Positions 1-9,508 of a stretch of 64,000 bases of DNA are shown piece after piece. How positions within the stretch are numbered: position 1 is the stretch's first letter; each line of letters opens with the position of its first letter. The notes beneath the pieces are model-generated. The model was not told where the DNA came from. It ran no database searches and was given only the letters and a program-made list of their open reading frames with translations. The stretch covers positions 66,021 to 130,020 of the forward strand of contig RPGQ01000005.1 in NCBI GenBank assembly GCA_004193595.1, read 5' to 3'. The stretch is from Desulfobacteraceae bacterium Eth-SRB2 (GTDB lineage: Bacteria > Desulfobacterota > Desulfobacteria > Desulfobacterales > UBA11574). Position numbers and translations under genes: made by a program.

Positions 1-2049
1 TGGCGGGCCACTCTGATTCCCGCTCTAACCATTCCGGTCTCGCTGGTAGGAACTTTCGCGGTGCTGTTTGCCCTGGGCTACAATGCCAACACCATCTCTT
101 TGTTTGCCCTGATCATGGCCATCGGCCTGGTGGTGGACGACGCCATCGTGGTGGTGGAGAATGTTTACCGGGTCATGGATAAACGAAAGATAGGCCCAAA
201 AGCTGCGACCATAAGGGCCATGGGCCAGGTCACCGGACCCATTGTCGCCACCACCCTGGTACTTTTGGCCGTGTTCGTTCCGGTTGGGTTCATGCCCGGC
301 ATCACCGGACAACTCTACAAACAGTTTGCCGTGACCATGTGCACCGCGGTGGTAATTTCGGCCATCAACGCCCTGACTCTTAGCCCGGCGCTCTGCGCCA
401 CCCTGCTCAAGCCGCCAAAAACCATCCGCCGGGGCCCCCTATCATGGTTCAACCGGGTGTTGGATGCCTCACGCAAGGGATATGTAGCCGGGGCCGCATG
501 GCTGCTCCGTCGGCTCGTGGTGGTAGCGTTGATTTTCATTGGTATTTTTGGCGGCACATATTACCTGTTTTCGAGTCGTCCCACCAGTTTTTTGCCCCAG
601 GAGGACCAGGGGTACTTTTTCTTCAATGTTCAGCTCCCTGAAGCCGCCGCGCTGTCCCGTACCAACGAGGTTATGCAGCAGCTCACCAAAGAGCTCCAAA
701 CAATCAAGGGTGTTGACCACGTCATTGGAGTCGGCGGGTTCAGCCTGCTCAGCGGAAATGCCGACAATGTGGGATTCGGTCTTGGAATCCTGGCCCCCTG
801 GGATAAGCGCACCCGTCCGGACGTAAAACTGAATGCCGTGATGGGACAGGCACAGCGGAAACTGGCGGCCATCTCCTCAGCCAACATATTTGCCTTTGTG
901 CCTCCGGCAATCCTGGGCCTGGGTACGACCGGCGGATTTGATTTCCGGCTGCAGGCCCTGGAGGACCAGAGTCCCCGGGAGATTGCCGCTGCAACCCGGG
1001 CCATAGTAATCGCCGCCAACCAGGACCCGGCCCTGATGCGGGTTTTTTCCACTTATACGGCCAACACGCCTCAGCTTTTCGTGAACCTCGACCGCACCCG
1101 GACCGAGACATTCAAGGTGCCGGTCAGCAGGGTGTTCTCCACCCTTCAGGCCCAGCTCGGGTCCGGGTACGTTAACGATTTTAACCTTTACGGAAGAGTC
1201 TACCAGGTCAAGGTTCAAGCCGATGCGCCATACCGCGACACCGTAGAGGACATAAATCAATTGTACGTGCGCAGCAACGACGGGAAGATGGTGCACATGA
1301 GGAGCCTAATAAGCCTGTCCACGGTCCTGGGGCCCCAGATCGTGAAGCGGTATAACCAGTTCATCAGCACCCAGATTAATGGGAATGCCGCCCCGGGGTT
1401 TAGCTCCGGCCAGGCTATGGCGGCCATGGAGCGGCTGGCTGCCAAGGCCCTTCCCAAAGGATACGCCTATGACTGGTCCGCCATGTCCTTTCAGGAGCGC
1501 AAAGCCGGCGGCAAAGTCTCAGTCCTCTTCGCCATGGCCCTGCTCTTTGGTTACCTTTTCCTGGTGGGACAGTATGAGAGCTGGACTATCCCTTTGCCCA
1601 TTATCATCTACATTCCGGTGGCCAGCCTGGGGGCTCTGGTCGGTCTTTGGATTACGGGGCTCAGCATCAGCATCTACGCGCAGATCGGTCTGGTGCTGCT
1701 GGTGGGTCTGGCCGGTAAGAACGCTATTCTTATCGTGGAGTTTTCTAAAGACCGCCGCGAAGAAGGGATGTCCGCTGAGAAGGCCGCGGTGGAAGGGGCA
1801 CGGATCCGCTTCCGGCCGGTATTGATGACCGCCTTTACCTTTATTCTGGGCGTAACACCCATGTTGATTGCCACCGGCGCCGGCGCCAACAGCCGCCGGG
1901 CCATCGGCACCACGGTCTTTTCCGGCATGCTGGCGGCGACCCTGGTGGGTATCTTTCTGATTCCGGCCCTTTACTATGCCTTTCAAACAGGCCGTGAAAA
2001 GGGCCATGCCTGGCGGACAAAAAAGAGGGACAAACATGTTGCGGAATAA
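1..2049 (+). CDS. RND (HAE1/AcrB family) efflux permease, 5' end outside window
   Basis: Inner-membrane proton-driven pump of a tripartite RND efflux system. The reading frame is open from base 1, so the gene begins upstream of the window; comparison with AcrB suggests that roughly the first 360 residues are missing. The TM4 proton-relay pair is present as GLVVDDAIVVVENVY (both Asp at about codons 46-47 of the visible part), and the matching TM10 lysine is in GLAGKNAILIVEFSK (about codon 573). The porter/funnel domain lies between the two membrane blocks. The next gene, an outer-membrane channel lipoprotein, overlaps or abuts the stop, so the two are co-transcribed. Substrate cannot be told from sequence. 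No frameshift is seen. Confidence 0.95.
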   Translation, partial: WRATLIPALTIPVSLVGTFAVLFALGYNANTISLFALIMAIGLVVDDAIVVVENVYRVMDKRKIGPKAATIRAMGQVTGPIVATTLVLLAVFVPVGFMPGITGQLYKQFAVTMCTAVVISAINALTLSPALCATLLKPPKTIRRGPLSWFNRVLDASRKGYVAGAAWLLRRLVVVALIFIGIFGGTYYLFSSRPTSFLPQEDQGYFFFNVQLPEAAALSRTNEVMQQLTKELQTIKGVDHVIGVGGFSLLSGNADNVGFGLGILAPWDKRTRPDVKLNAVMGQAQRKLAAISSANIFAFVPPAILGLGTTGGFDFRLQALEDQSPREIAAATRAIVIAANQDPALMRVFSTYTANTPQLFVNLDRTRTETFKVPVSRVFSTLQAQLGSGYVNDFNLYGRVYQVKVQADAPYRDTVEDINQLYVRSNDGKMVHMRSLISLSTVLGPQIVKRYNQFISTQINGNAAPGFSSGQAMAAMERLAAKALPKGYAYDWSAMSFQERKAGGKVSVLFAMALLFGYLFLVGQYESWTIPLPIIIYIPVASLGALVGLWITGLSISIYAQIGLVLLVGLAGKNAILIVEFSKDRREEGMSAEKAAVEGARIRFRPVLMTAFTFILGVTPMLIATGAGANSRRAIGTTVFSGMLAATLVGIFLIPALYYAFQTGREKGHAWRTKKRDKHVAE

Positions 2050-2083
2050 GGTAAAGGTGATGAATGCACAAAAGGACAAACGA

Positions 2084-3553
2084 ATGAAGAATATGTTCGG
2101 CAGCCTAACAAGGATAAGTTTGTCGGCCATCCTGTCCTTGGCCGCTTTTATTGTTCTGGCCTTGACCGGATGTGCGGCGGTTGGGCCGGATTATACCCTG
2201 GTGGGGCCCGACGCGCCGGATGAATGGCACGCTCAACTCCAGGGCGGCCTGACCGCCGGTTCCCTGGAGCCCGGAACCCTGGCTCACTGGTGGAGCACGC
2301 TGAACGATGCAGAACTCGACAGCCTTATAGCACGTGCTGTTAAAGGCAATCTGGATCTGAAAAACGCCCGAGCCAGAGTCCGTGAGGCCCGGGCTTTGCG
2401 GGGCATCAGCAAGGCAAATCTATTTCCGACCCTGGATGCTGCGGCCTTAGCTTCAAAACAACGCAGCAGCGAGAACAGCGGCACTGGAAATGAAAGCAAA
2501 CTTTATACGGCCGATTTTGACGCGGGCTGGGAACTGGACGTTTTTGGCGGAGTGCGCCGATCTGTGGAAGCGGCACAGGCAAGCCTCGAAGCCACACAGG
2601 AGGACCTGTATGATGTGCTGGTGAGCCTGTTGGCCGAAGTGGCACTGAACTATGTGGAGGTACGGACCTTCCAGGCCCGTTTGGCGGTAACCGAGGCCAA
2701 TGTCAAAACCCAGCAGGAAACGTATGACTTGAATCGATCGCGGTACCAGGCAGGAATCATCGACGAGCTTCCCGTGCAAGAATCCTTACGCATCCTGGAA
2801 AGCTCCCGTTCCCAGATCCCGGCCTTGAAAACAGGACTGGAGGCCGCTAAAAATCGTCTGGCGGTTCTGCTGGGGGAGCAACCGGGAAAACTTCACCGGG
2901 AACTGGCTGTGAGACAACTCATTCCGGAACTACCGAAAAAAGTGGTTATCGGGATTCCGGCCGAGACTCTTCGCCACCGGCCTGATATCCGCCGAGCCGA
3001 ACGCAACCTGGCGGCTCAGACAGCCCGTATCGGCGTGGCCACGGCGGACCTATATCCTAAATTTAGATTATTTGGCACCATTGGACTTGAGTCCCTTTCC
3101 AGCGGAGACTTTTTTGAATGGGCCAGTCGCACCTGGAGTATCGGACCCGGTGTCTCCTGGAATATCTTTCAAGGCGGTGCCATACGGCAGAATATCGAGG
3201 TGCAGACCGCCCGTCAGGAGCAGGCCCTGATACAATATGAAGCGGCTGTGCTCAGGGCCCAGGAAGAAGTGGAAAATGTCCTTGTGGCCTATGTCAAAGA
3301 GCAGATCCGACGGAAATCCCTCGCCAAAGCCGCAACCGCAGCCCAACGGGCCGCTTTAGTGGCCCAGGATCAGTACCAGGCCGGTCTGGTGGATTTTAAT
3401 AATGTTCTGGACGCTCAACGCGCGCTCCTCATCTTGCAGAATGAATTGAATCAGAGTAATGGAGCCGTGACCACCAACCTGGTGCGTCTCTATAAGGCCC
3501 TCGGCGGTGGATGGACGTCTGTGGAGCCTGCTTCAATGCCTCGAAAGAAATAG
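2084..3553 (+). CDS. Outer-membrane efflux lipoprotein (NodT/OprM family)
   Basis: Trimeric outer-membrane channel of a tripartite efflux pump. From the chosen ATG at 2084 there is a lipoprotein signal ending in the lipobox ALTGC (Cys at about residue 30), followed by AAVGPDY, the standard NodT-type start of the mature protein. The rest is two OEP repeats with long helices, and the length (about 489 aa) is normal. The start is ambiguous: ATGs at 2036 (after AGAGGG), 2060 and 2084 (after AAAGGA) all have a usable ribosome site. I prefer 2084 because it gives the shortest signal peptide; starting at 2036 would overlap the permease by 14 nt. It sits in one operon with an RND permease upstream and MacA/MacB-like genes downstream, so one channel may serve both pumps. 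Confidence 0.92.
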   Translation: MKNMFGSLTRISLSAILSLAAFIVLALTGCAAVGPDYTLVGPDAPDEWHAQLQGGLTAGSLEPGTLAHWWSTLNDAELDSLIARAVKGNLDLKNARARVREARALRGISKANLFPTLDAAALASKQRSSENSGTGNESKLYTADFDAGWELDVFGGVRRSVEAAQASLEATQEDLYDVLVSLLAEVALNYVEVRTFQARLAVTEANVKTQQETYDLNRSRYQAGIIDELPVQESLRILESSRSQIPALKTGLEAAKNRLAVLLGEQPGKLHRELAVRQLIPELPKKVVIGIPAETLRHRPDIRRAERNLAAQTARIGVATADLYPKFRLFGTIGLESLSSGDFFEWASRTWSIGPGVSWNIFQGGAIRQNIEVQTARQEQALIQYEAAVLRAQEEVENVLVAYVKEQIRRKSLAKAATAAQRAALVAQDQYQAGLVDFNNVLDAQRALLILQNELNQSNGAVTTNLVRLYKALGGGWTSVEPASMPRKK

Positions 3554-3562
3554 GTTGAGAAA

Positions 3563-4867
3563 GTGATCAATATCAACCATAAAGAAAACAATAATATAGG
3601 AAAAATATTGGGGGTTGATCGCTCTTCAAAGCAGAATAGACGTCTTAAGCTATGGGCCGGCATCATTATTGTACTGCTGGCAACCATCTCTGCCGTCATC
3701 GCGTTTTCTTATAAAAACACCGGAAGCACACAGCGATACAGGACCCAGAAAGCCGAAAGAGGAAACTTAATTATCACTGTAACCGCTACCGGCACCCTTG
3801 AGCCAACCAACGAGGTTGATGTGGGCGTCGAGGTATCCGGAACGATCAAGACAGTGGAAGCCGACTACAACCAGCGTGTAAAAACGGGACAGGTGCTGGC
3901 CCGGCTGGACACCTCGAAACTTATGGCACAAGTTCTCCAGGCAAAGGCCGCCCTTAAATCGGCGCGTGCCAAGGTATTAAGGGCCAGGGCCGACGTCAGA
4001 CAAACCAATTTAAAACTTGCGCAATTTCAAAAAGCCCGAAAATCGAGCGGCGGCAAGGTACCTTCCCAGGCCGAGATGGATGGGGCTGAAGCAGCCCTTG
4101 CCAGGGCGCAGGCCGATGAGGCAAGTGCACTGGCGGATGTCTCTAAGGCTGAGGCCGAACTTACTTTCAACGAGACCAATCTTTCCAAGGCCACCATCCG
4201 CTCCCCCATCGACGGTATCGTCCTGTTACGTCGGGTAGAGCCAGGACAGACAGTGGCCGCCTCTCTGCAAACTCCGGTTCTTTTCACCATTGCCGAAGAT
4301 CTGACTAAGATGGAGCTGCATGTGGACGTGGATGAAGCCGATGTGGGGCAGGTGAAGGCGAATCAGACGGCCGTTTTTACGGTTGATGCCTATCCAAACC
4401 GCAATTTCTCTGCACAAGTCACCGAAGTTCGCTTTTCACCCAGAACGGTCCAGGGGGTGGTCACCTATGAAACGGCACTAGCTGTTGATAACCAGGATCT
4501 TGCCCTTTTGCCGGGGATGACCGCCACGGCGGACATTGTGGTAAAACACATAGAAGACGCCCTGCTCATCCCCAATGCTGCACTGCGCTTTATGCCACCA
4601 GGCAAACATGAGGAGGCTAAAAAAAAGAATCGTGGCCTGCTCGGTGCTCTCCTGCCCCATCGCCCAAAAAAGTCATCCGGTGACAAAAAAGATAAATATC
4701 TTTTAAAAGGAAAGCAGCGCCTTGTCTGGATTCTGAGCGGCGGCAAACCGGTTTCGCTTTCGGTGACCACAGGGGCAACGGACGGAAGGATGACAGAAGT
4801 GTTGGCCGAAAATATCACACCCGGCTTAGAGCTTCTCATAGATGTGGTACGGGCGAAAAATGAATAG
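3563..4867 (+). CDS. macA: MacA-like periplasmic adaptor (HlyD family)
   Basis: Membrane-fusion protein linking an inner-membrane exporter to the outer-membrane channel. It starts at GTG 3563, nine bases after the preceding stop. Residues about 31-51 form one membrane anchor, followed by a lipoyl/barrel-sandwich region split by a long Ala/Lys-rich hairpin (about residues 125-215) and the beta-barrel domain. The C-terminal part has an unusual Lys-rich insert (about residues 350-388, including KKSSGDKKDK) before the membrane-proximal domain. The following ATPase gene begins inside its last codons (ATG 4860). Neighbours make a MacAB partner role more likely than an RND one. Substrate is unknown; macrolides, lipids or peptides are all possible. 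Confidence 0.9.
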   Translation: MININHKENNNIGKILGVDRSSKQNRRLKLWAGIIIVLLATISAVIAFSYKNTGSTQRYRTQKAERGNLIITVTATGTLEPTNEVDVGVEVSGTIKTVEADYNQRVKTGQVLARLDTSKLMAQVLQAKAALKSARAKVLRARADVRQTNLKLAQFQKARKSSGGKVPSQAEMDGAEAALARAQADEASALADVSKAEAELTFNETNLSKATIRSPIDGIVLLRRVEPGQTVAASLQTPVLFTIAEDLTKMELHVDVDEADVGQVKANQTAVFTVDAYPNRNFSAQVTEVRFSPRTVQGVVTYETALAVDNQDLALLPGMTATADIVVKHIEDALLIPNAALRFMPPGKHEEAKKKNRGLLGALLPHRPKKSSGDKKDKYLLKGKQRLVWILSGGKPVSLSVTTGATDGRMTEVLAENITPGLELLIDVVRAKNE

Positions 4868-5579
4868 TTTTGATGTTAATGACAATTCCTTTATTGAGAT
4901 GAGGGGCGTAACCAGGGTCTATGGCAGCGGTCATGCCTCCATGCAGGCATTAAGAGGTATCGACCTGACCGTTGCAAAAGGGGACTTCGTCGCCATCATG
5001 GGAGCAAGTGGATCGGGAAAATCCACCTGTTTGAACATCCTTGGCTGTCTCGACACCCCGACTTCGGGCTCCTATCTCTTTCAGGGTGTTGTCGTAGGAG
5101 AACTAACCCGCAACCAGCGTGCCCTTCTGCGTCGCTATTACCTGGGCTTTGTGTTTCAGGGATACAACCTGCTCAACAGGACAACTGCCCTGGAAAATGT
5201 GGAGCTTCCCCTGATCTACCGTGGTATCACAGCGATCAAGAGACGCAGAAAGGCCAGGGATACCCTTGCCTCTGTAGGCCTTGGCGGCTGGGAAAAACAC
5301 ACTCCGGCTGAACTCTCCGGCGGTCAACAGCAGCGCGTGGCCATTGCCAGGGCCATCGTGACTGAGCCCGAAGTGCTTCTGGCCGACGAGCCCACCGGTA
5401 ACCTGGATACCGAACGAAGTCTCGAAATAATGGACCTCCTTTCCGGGCTCAACCGGGAACGCGGCCTGACTATTGTGCTGGTCACCCACGAGCTGGACAT
5501 GGCCGCCTATGCAAAACATCAAATTCATTTCGTGGACGGTCATATCGCCGCCCTTAAGACTGAGGAAGCAGAATCATGA
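4860..5579 (+). CDS. macB: MacB-like ABC exporter, ATP-binding subunit
   Basis: ATPase of a MacB/LolD-type exporter. Walker A is GASGSGKST, the signature is LSGGQQQR, Walker B is [12 protein letters not shown] and the H-loop is VTHE. The start ATG at 4860 overlaps the end of the adaptor gene by 8 nt, and the stop overlaps the permease start (ATGA at 5576-5579), which shows tight translational coupling. A GTG further upstream (4842) is in frame but lies deeper in the previous gene. In classical MacB the ATPase and permease are one polypeptide of about 650 aa; here they are two genes, as in LolD/LolC-type systems. About 239 aa. Confidence 0.94.
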   Translation: MNSFDVNDNSFIEMRGVTRVYGSGHASMQALRGIDLTVAKGDFVAIMGASGSGKSTCLNILGCLDTPTSGSYLFQGVVVGELTRNQRALLRRYYLGFVFQGYNLLNRTTALENVELPLIYRGITAIKRRRKARDTLASVGLGGWEKHTPAELSGGQQQRVAIARAIVTEPEVLLADEPTGNLDTERSLEIMDLLSGLNRERGLTIVLVTHELDMAAYAKHQIHFVDGHIAALKTEEAES

Positions 5580-6787
5580 TCTTAAATGCCTTTGTGCTGG
5601 CTCTGCGGGAAATCCGGCGCAACCTCATGCGGTCATTTTTAACGTCACTTGGGATAATTATCGGAGTAGCGGCCGTAATTACCTTGGTAACCCTTGGTAA
5701 TGGTGCCACCGAAAAGGTAAAGTCCCAGATTGCAAGCCTTGGAAGCAATCTTCTGCAGCTTCGGGCCGGTCAGGGCTTTCATGGCCCCGGTGGAGTCAGA
5801 GTGACAGCGCTCCCCTTTAAATTATCAGATGTCGAAGCCATTTCAAAGGAGATTTCAAGGGTGGAGGCGGTGGCGCCCATAGCCGGGCGCGCCACCCAGG
5901 CCATCTCCGGCAACCGTAACTGGTTGACTACGGCCACTGGAAGCACCAACGGTTTCATGGCCGCACGTGACTGGCCTGTTGCCGAGGGGCGGGTATTCAC
6001 GGTGGGGGAACTTCGAGCCGGTAAAGCGGTCTGTATCCTCGGAACCACAGTGGCCAGGGAACTTTTCGGCGGCGAAGAGCCCTATGGTGCCACTATTCGG
6101 TTAAAAAAACTGGCATTTAAAGTGATTGGAGTATTCAGCTCAAAGGGTGAATCCCCTTTTGGCACAGATCGGGACGATTTCATTCTCGTTCCCATGCGAA
6201 CCTTCCAGAGGCGCATTGCCGGCAACACGGATGTCAGCCGAGTATACATTTCAGTGCTGGACGGCTTCTCAATCGATGGCGTCAAGGAAGATATTGCACG
6301 GCTGATGCGGGAGCGGCGTCATATCCGGGTCGGAGAAAATGATGATTTCTACATCCGGGATATGCGGGAAATTACAGAGGTGCTGTCCGGGACTACCAGG
6401 GTGCTCACCTCTTTATTAGGAGCGATCGCAGCGGTAAGCCTGCTGGTGGGAGGTATTGGAATCATGAATATCATGCTGGTCTCCGTGACCGAACGAACCC
6501 GTGAGATCGGCACTCGTCTGGCCATCGGAGCTCTGGCCCGGGAGGTACTCTTACAATTTCTGGTGGAGGCGGTGGTGCTGTCGTCCATGGGCGGCGGTAT
6601 CGGTATAATTCTGGCGCTGGTCGTCTCAGCCGGGCTTGCCAAGCTCCTGTTGGTGCCCCTTGTCTTGAAGCCGGGCATTATAGTAGCGGCCTTCCTTTTT
6701 TCCGCGGCCATCGGCGTGTTCTTCGGCTATTTTCCGGCCCGTAACGCCGCCCGGATGGATCCCATAGAAGCTCTGCGACATGAATAA
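5576..6787 (+). CDS. MacB-like ABC exporter, FtsX-type permease
   Basis: Permease of the MacB/FtsX family, 403 aa. There is one N-terminal membrane segment (about residues 18-42, SFLTSLGIIIGVAAVITL), a large periplasmic MacB_PCD domain, and three C-terminal membrane segments beginning near GAIAAVSLLVGGIGIMNIML, ending with the family-typical PARNAARMDPIEALRHE. The ATG overlaps the ATPase stop codon. It probably works mechanically with the upstream ATPase and adaptor, pushing substrate through the NodT-type channel rather than across the inner membrane. It is the last gene of the operon; a repeat-filled gap follows. Confidence 0.93.
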   Translation: MILNAFVLALREIRRNLMRSFLTSLGIIIGVAAVITLVTLGNGATEKVKSQIASLGSNLLQLRAGQGFHGPGGVRVTALPFKLSDVEAISKEISRVEAVAPIAGRATQAISGNRNWLTTATGSTNGFMAARDWPVAEGRVFTVGELRAGKAVCILGTTVARELFGGEEPYGATIRLKKLAFKVIGVFSSKGESPFGTDRDDFILVPMRTFQRRIAGNTDVSRVYISVLDGFSIDGVKEDIARLMRERRHIRVGENDDFYIRDMREITEVLSGTTRVLTSLLGAIAAVSLLVGGIGIMNIMLVSVTERTREIGTRLAIGALAREVLLQFLVEAVVLSSMGGGIGIILALVVSAGLAKLLLVPLVLKPGIIVAAFLFSAAIGVFFGYFPARNAARMDPIEALRHE

Positions 6788-6860
6788 TTTATTTTGCCCT
6801 GAAAAACATGGTCTTCTGGGCCTCCGGCTCGTAGGGCCTACGCCTCGGAGAGATTCAAAG

Positions 6861-7060
6861 GTTCAGGGTTAAGAACAAAAAAGGCATTGAAGATCCGAAG
6901 CCTTCGTTACAAATGTTCATTTTCCCAAGTAATTGCCAATTTGGCTTCAAATTTTGGATTAGGCCTAACGAAACTGACGCTTTTCTCGTAAATATACATT
7001 CCAAATGCAGTCCGGGGACGAGAATGGAACCTTGAACCCCTGAACCTTTGAACCCGTGAA
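6861..7060 (-). repeat. Dispersed ~200-bp element, copy A, with conserved micro-ORF
   Basis: This stretch is an inverted, clearly homologous copy of 22374-22573 (by eye about four fifths identical and almost without gaps). Read on the minus strand it holds an open frame ending at 6907 whose ATG (6999) gives 30 codons, containing IYEKSVSFV and ENEHL, that aligns codon for codon with copy B. The shared frame extends upstream of the ATG as well (RFHS..RT.F). It is flanked by tracts of short GAACC/GTGAAC words. Function unknown; it may be a mobile mini-element or a small gene family. Confidence 0.75.
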
Positions 7061-7176
7061 CGCCTATGTATCTTCAGCCTATTGTCCTCCTCAACACCTC
7101 GGCTTCATTTTTCAGAATGCGGAAACCGCAAATCCCCCAACCTTTGAACCTTGAACCGTGAACGGTTACCTTATTT
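7061..7176. repeat. Intergenic GAACC/GTGAAC word tracts
   Basis: The gap after the MacB operon contains clusters of the words TTGAACC, CTGAACC and GTGAACG (7025-7060 and about 7139-7166). The same words flank the related element near 22000 and 22560-22605. No coding potential is seen here; it is read as repeat-derived sequence. Confidence 0.5.
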
Positions 7177-7575
7177 TTAAGGCTGTATTTTACCTGACGG
7201 GTTACAGTGAGTCGGTTTTTTGTTGTATAGGGCAACCGTTTCAGGATTCAGCCCGCTGGCCGGTTTGAAATAGGCCATCTTAAACCGAACGCCATAATCC
7301 ACAAAGCCCTTGCGGAGCACATCGAGTGTGCCCCGGTTGTTCAGCTCCTTAAAAAGGCGTTGCAGAATTTTGGATTCAACCTCCTGGCCGTGGATTTCAA
7401 ACAGCTTTTCCAAGGACTCTGGTTGCGTACTTTTAAGAAAAGCAAAAATCGTCTTTGGATCAAAGGCCAGTTCCCTGCTGAAATCAGAAGGATCCCCTTT
7501 GGCATAGCCGCCCTTTTCAATAAGGCTCTTTTCTATCGCTTCTTCAAATGCCTGTTCCGTGGTTGTTGAGGTCAT
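7177..7575 (-). pseudogene. hsdR: Truncated type I restriction subunit HsdR (N-terminal ~120 residues)
   Basis: The first 120 or so residues match the characteristic N-terminus of type I restriction endonuclease R subunits (EQAFEEAIEKSLIEKGGY, then PETVALYNKN-like PETVALYNKK), upstream of where the PD-(D/E)XK nuclease and SNF2 helicase would start. A full HsdR is about 1000 aa; here the frame runs into unrelated residues and stops after 132. The native start with a ribosome site (AAGGAAAC before the ATG at 7575) is still present, so this is a 5' stub left by deletion. No hsdM or hsdS is nearby. It should have no nuclease activity. Confidence 0.75.
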
Positions 7576-8116
7576 TATGTTTCCTTATTGAATATTGACG
7601 TACTGGCGAACCTTGTGTTCGCCCTTTGATCATGCGCCCGTACGATTTTTTACTGTGCGTTGGGATTTTCCCATAGTCGGCCTATTTGTAATCACCTCTC
7701 AACAGATCGGCAATGCTCCAAATGAAATTGGCAAACTCTTTTATCTTTCCATTATTCGCCATTACAAAAACCCCCTTCAGAAGTTGAAAAATCCACCAGT
7801 CACGATGTCCTGTTTTTTATTGGGAGAGTCGGTTGTCAGAAAATCAAGGTGGTGTTGGTGTTCACTGCTTGCTTTCTTTTGGAGATTCCCTGCGGCTTGC
7901 CGCAAGGAGCTTTAATGATGGACATATACTATATTTTCAGTTACGGTTGGAAACAGTTTAATGTATATAGTTTTATCCGTAGTGCTGAAGGCATTTCGTA
8001 TAAAACGTGTTGAGCTGAACCGAGTTTAAGTCAACATACCAATATCTATAAAGATTGTAAAGGGAGAACCTGTTCGTTCACACCTGAACAATTCCTTACG
8101 TCAAGGAGAAAGACAC
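7576..8116. other. Gap without recognisable gene
   Basis: Divergent region between the hsdR stub and the GNAT-like gene, so it should hold promoters for both. A short perfect hairpin TGCGGC-TT-GCCGCA lies at 7891-7904. An open frame on the plus strand (7595-7915) has no protein-like character. Nothing else was recognised. Confidence 0.4.
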
Positions 8117-8863
8117 ATGGAAATTAACATGGAAGGTTATCGACCATATCGACAAATGGCTACCACCTGTGAAACAAGGCCGATTCGAAAAAAGCATGTT
8201 GTCTGGACAAAAATCGAATCCGAGCCTTTTTTGGATGGCAGGTTTCAATTCAAAACTTTGCGGCGAGAACTCATAACATCCGCAGCAGAATTGTGGCGTT
8301 CCGCTTACCCTGAAATTTATGGTTCTCCCCACCAGTTCATGCTTGACCCGAATTATTATGAAGGGCTGATCGCGATAGAGGAATCCTGGGAAAAAGATTC
8401 AAAGACAAAGGTCTATTGCATGCCGGTAATTGTGGAATTGGCGACGAACCGTGTGGTTTCGGCTACGGTACTCACTAAATTTGAAAAAAACCTTCAGGTG
8501 GAGTTTTCCTTTGCCTGCACCCATCCGGATTTTCGAATACGAGGTATTACCAATGAGCTGCGCCGGGTGACGAGGAAAATAGCACTAAATTCCGGGGCAG
8601 AATACTTTACCACCTTTTGTGAAACCTGGCATGACATTACCCAGAACTGGTGCATTAACGACGGATGGAAAATCGCCGGTATATTCCCCGGAAATTTCAC
8701 CCGATGAAATGGAGACAATCAGGAGTATCGTGGGTGCGAAGTGCATTTCTATCAATTTGTGGGCAAGGGCGAAAATTATACCACGAAACCCGAAGAATGG
8801 CATCTTACACCTGAAGTTAGGGAGGTTTGGGAAATACTGAAAAAGGTAAACAGGAGCATTTAG
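8117..8863 (+). pseudogene. GNAT-like acetyltransferase interrupted by in-frame TGA
   Basis: The ATG at 8117 follows a good ribosome site (AAGGAGA). The first 196 codons encode a GNAT-fold protein; about residues 105-175 hold the acetyl-CoA-binding strand/helix region (AC.HPDFR..GI..EL). Codon 197 is TGA (8705-8707), but the same frame stays open and protein-like for another 51 codons to TAG at 8861-8863, including NQEYRGCEVHFYQFVGKG and a C-terminal helix. The simplest reading is a nonsense change (for example TGG to TGA) or a base error in an about 248-aa gene. The 196-residue product would lack the C-terminal strands. Substrate unknown. Confidence 0.65.
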
Positions 8864-8893
8864 CGCCGTTTTCAGGAAAAATAAGAAGATCAT

Positions 8894-9286
8894 TTATATC
8901 TTATCCTTCTTTCTGTAGACGGTTCCCAGAAAGATAGCAATTAAATCATTATTTTCATCAGTAACACGGATTTCATATGTGGCGAGTTTCGGATTTAATG
9001 AGACTTCTTTTGCTTCAGCAATCAATGTTCTGCAGGCAGCAGCTTTTAAATAAGAGATGCTGGCGTTTATGCCTAAGGCAATTGTTTTGTGAGAATTTGA
9101 AGCAACAGCAAAAGCTAAATCCGCCAGCGAGAATATGGCCCCGCCATGAGCAATATTTATGGCGTTTAAATGATGCTCTTTAATTTCCATTGTAGCTTTT
9201 GCCCGTCCTTTTGAAACTTCTACCAGTTCGATACCGAGATATTCGGCAAACGTATCATTTTGAAAAAAGTTTCTCACCGATTCCAT
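8894..9286 (-). CDS. PaaI-type hotdog-fold acyl-CoA thioesterase
   Basis: A 130-residue single hotdog domain. The family motif NAINIAHGGAIFSLAD (about residues 41-56) contains the HGG turn and the catalytic-region Asp. Such enzymes hydrolyse acyl- or aryl-CoA esters in the cytoplasm, usually as tetramers. The gene stands alone on the minus strand, downstream of an acyl-CoA synthetase gene on the same strand but separated from it by a repeat element. A second, divergent hotdog gene lies at 11678-12166. Substrate specificity cannot be read from sequence. Confidence 0.88.
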   Translation of the reverse strand: MESVRNFFQNDTFAEYLGIELVEVSKGRAKATMEIKEHHLNAINIAHGGAIFSLADLAFAVASNSHKTIALGINASISYLKAAACRTLIAEAKEVSLNPKLATYEIRVTDENNDLIAIFLGTVYRKKDKI

Positions 9287-9347
9287 AGATGTTCCCCTTT
9301 TTTATAGCTTCCCTGTTTCAATGTTCCATGGTTCACGTTTCAAAGTT

Positions 9348-9480
9348 GACGCATTTGTAAAAAGTCGCCACTCCGGTGAAAACCGGAGTCCAGATGCTCT
9401 GCAACTGCTTGAAAAGACTGGATTCCGGCTTTCGCCGGAATGACGGAAAACGGTATTTTGTGACTTTTTACGAGACCATC
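9348..9480. repeat. MITE-like element with CGTAAAAAGTC terminal inverted repeats
   Basis: The ends are GACGCATTTGTAAAAAGTC (left) and GACTTTTTACGAGACCATC (right), imperfect inverted copies of about 19 bp. The interior carries CTGGATTCCGGCTTTCGCCG followed by GAATGACG, and a partner CCGGTGAAAACCGG hairpin. Related ends occur at 20153-20304, 24914-25064 and 59626-59934. No transposase is present, so it would be non-autonomous. Confidence 0.7.
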
Positions 9481-9508
9481 AAAGTTCCGAGGAACTTTAT
9501 CGTAGAAT

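Noticed and set aside
630..2130. Minus-strand frames opposite the first RND permease
   Set aside because: Antisense shadows of an obvious gene; no ribosome sites or domain motifs.
7595..7915. 106-codon plus-strand frame in the gap before the GNAT gene
   Set aside because: Cys/Trp/Phe-rich, no ribosome site, no recognisable fold.
8705..8707. Selenocysteine codon in the GNAT-like gene
   Set aside because: No convincing SECIS hairpin next to the TGA and no redox role at that position; a nonsense change is simpler.
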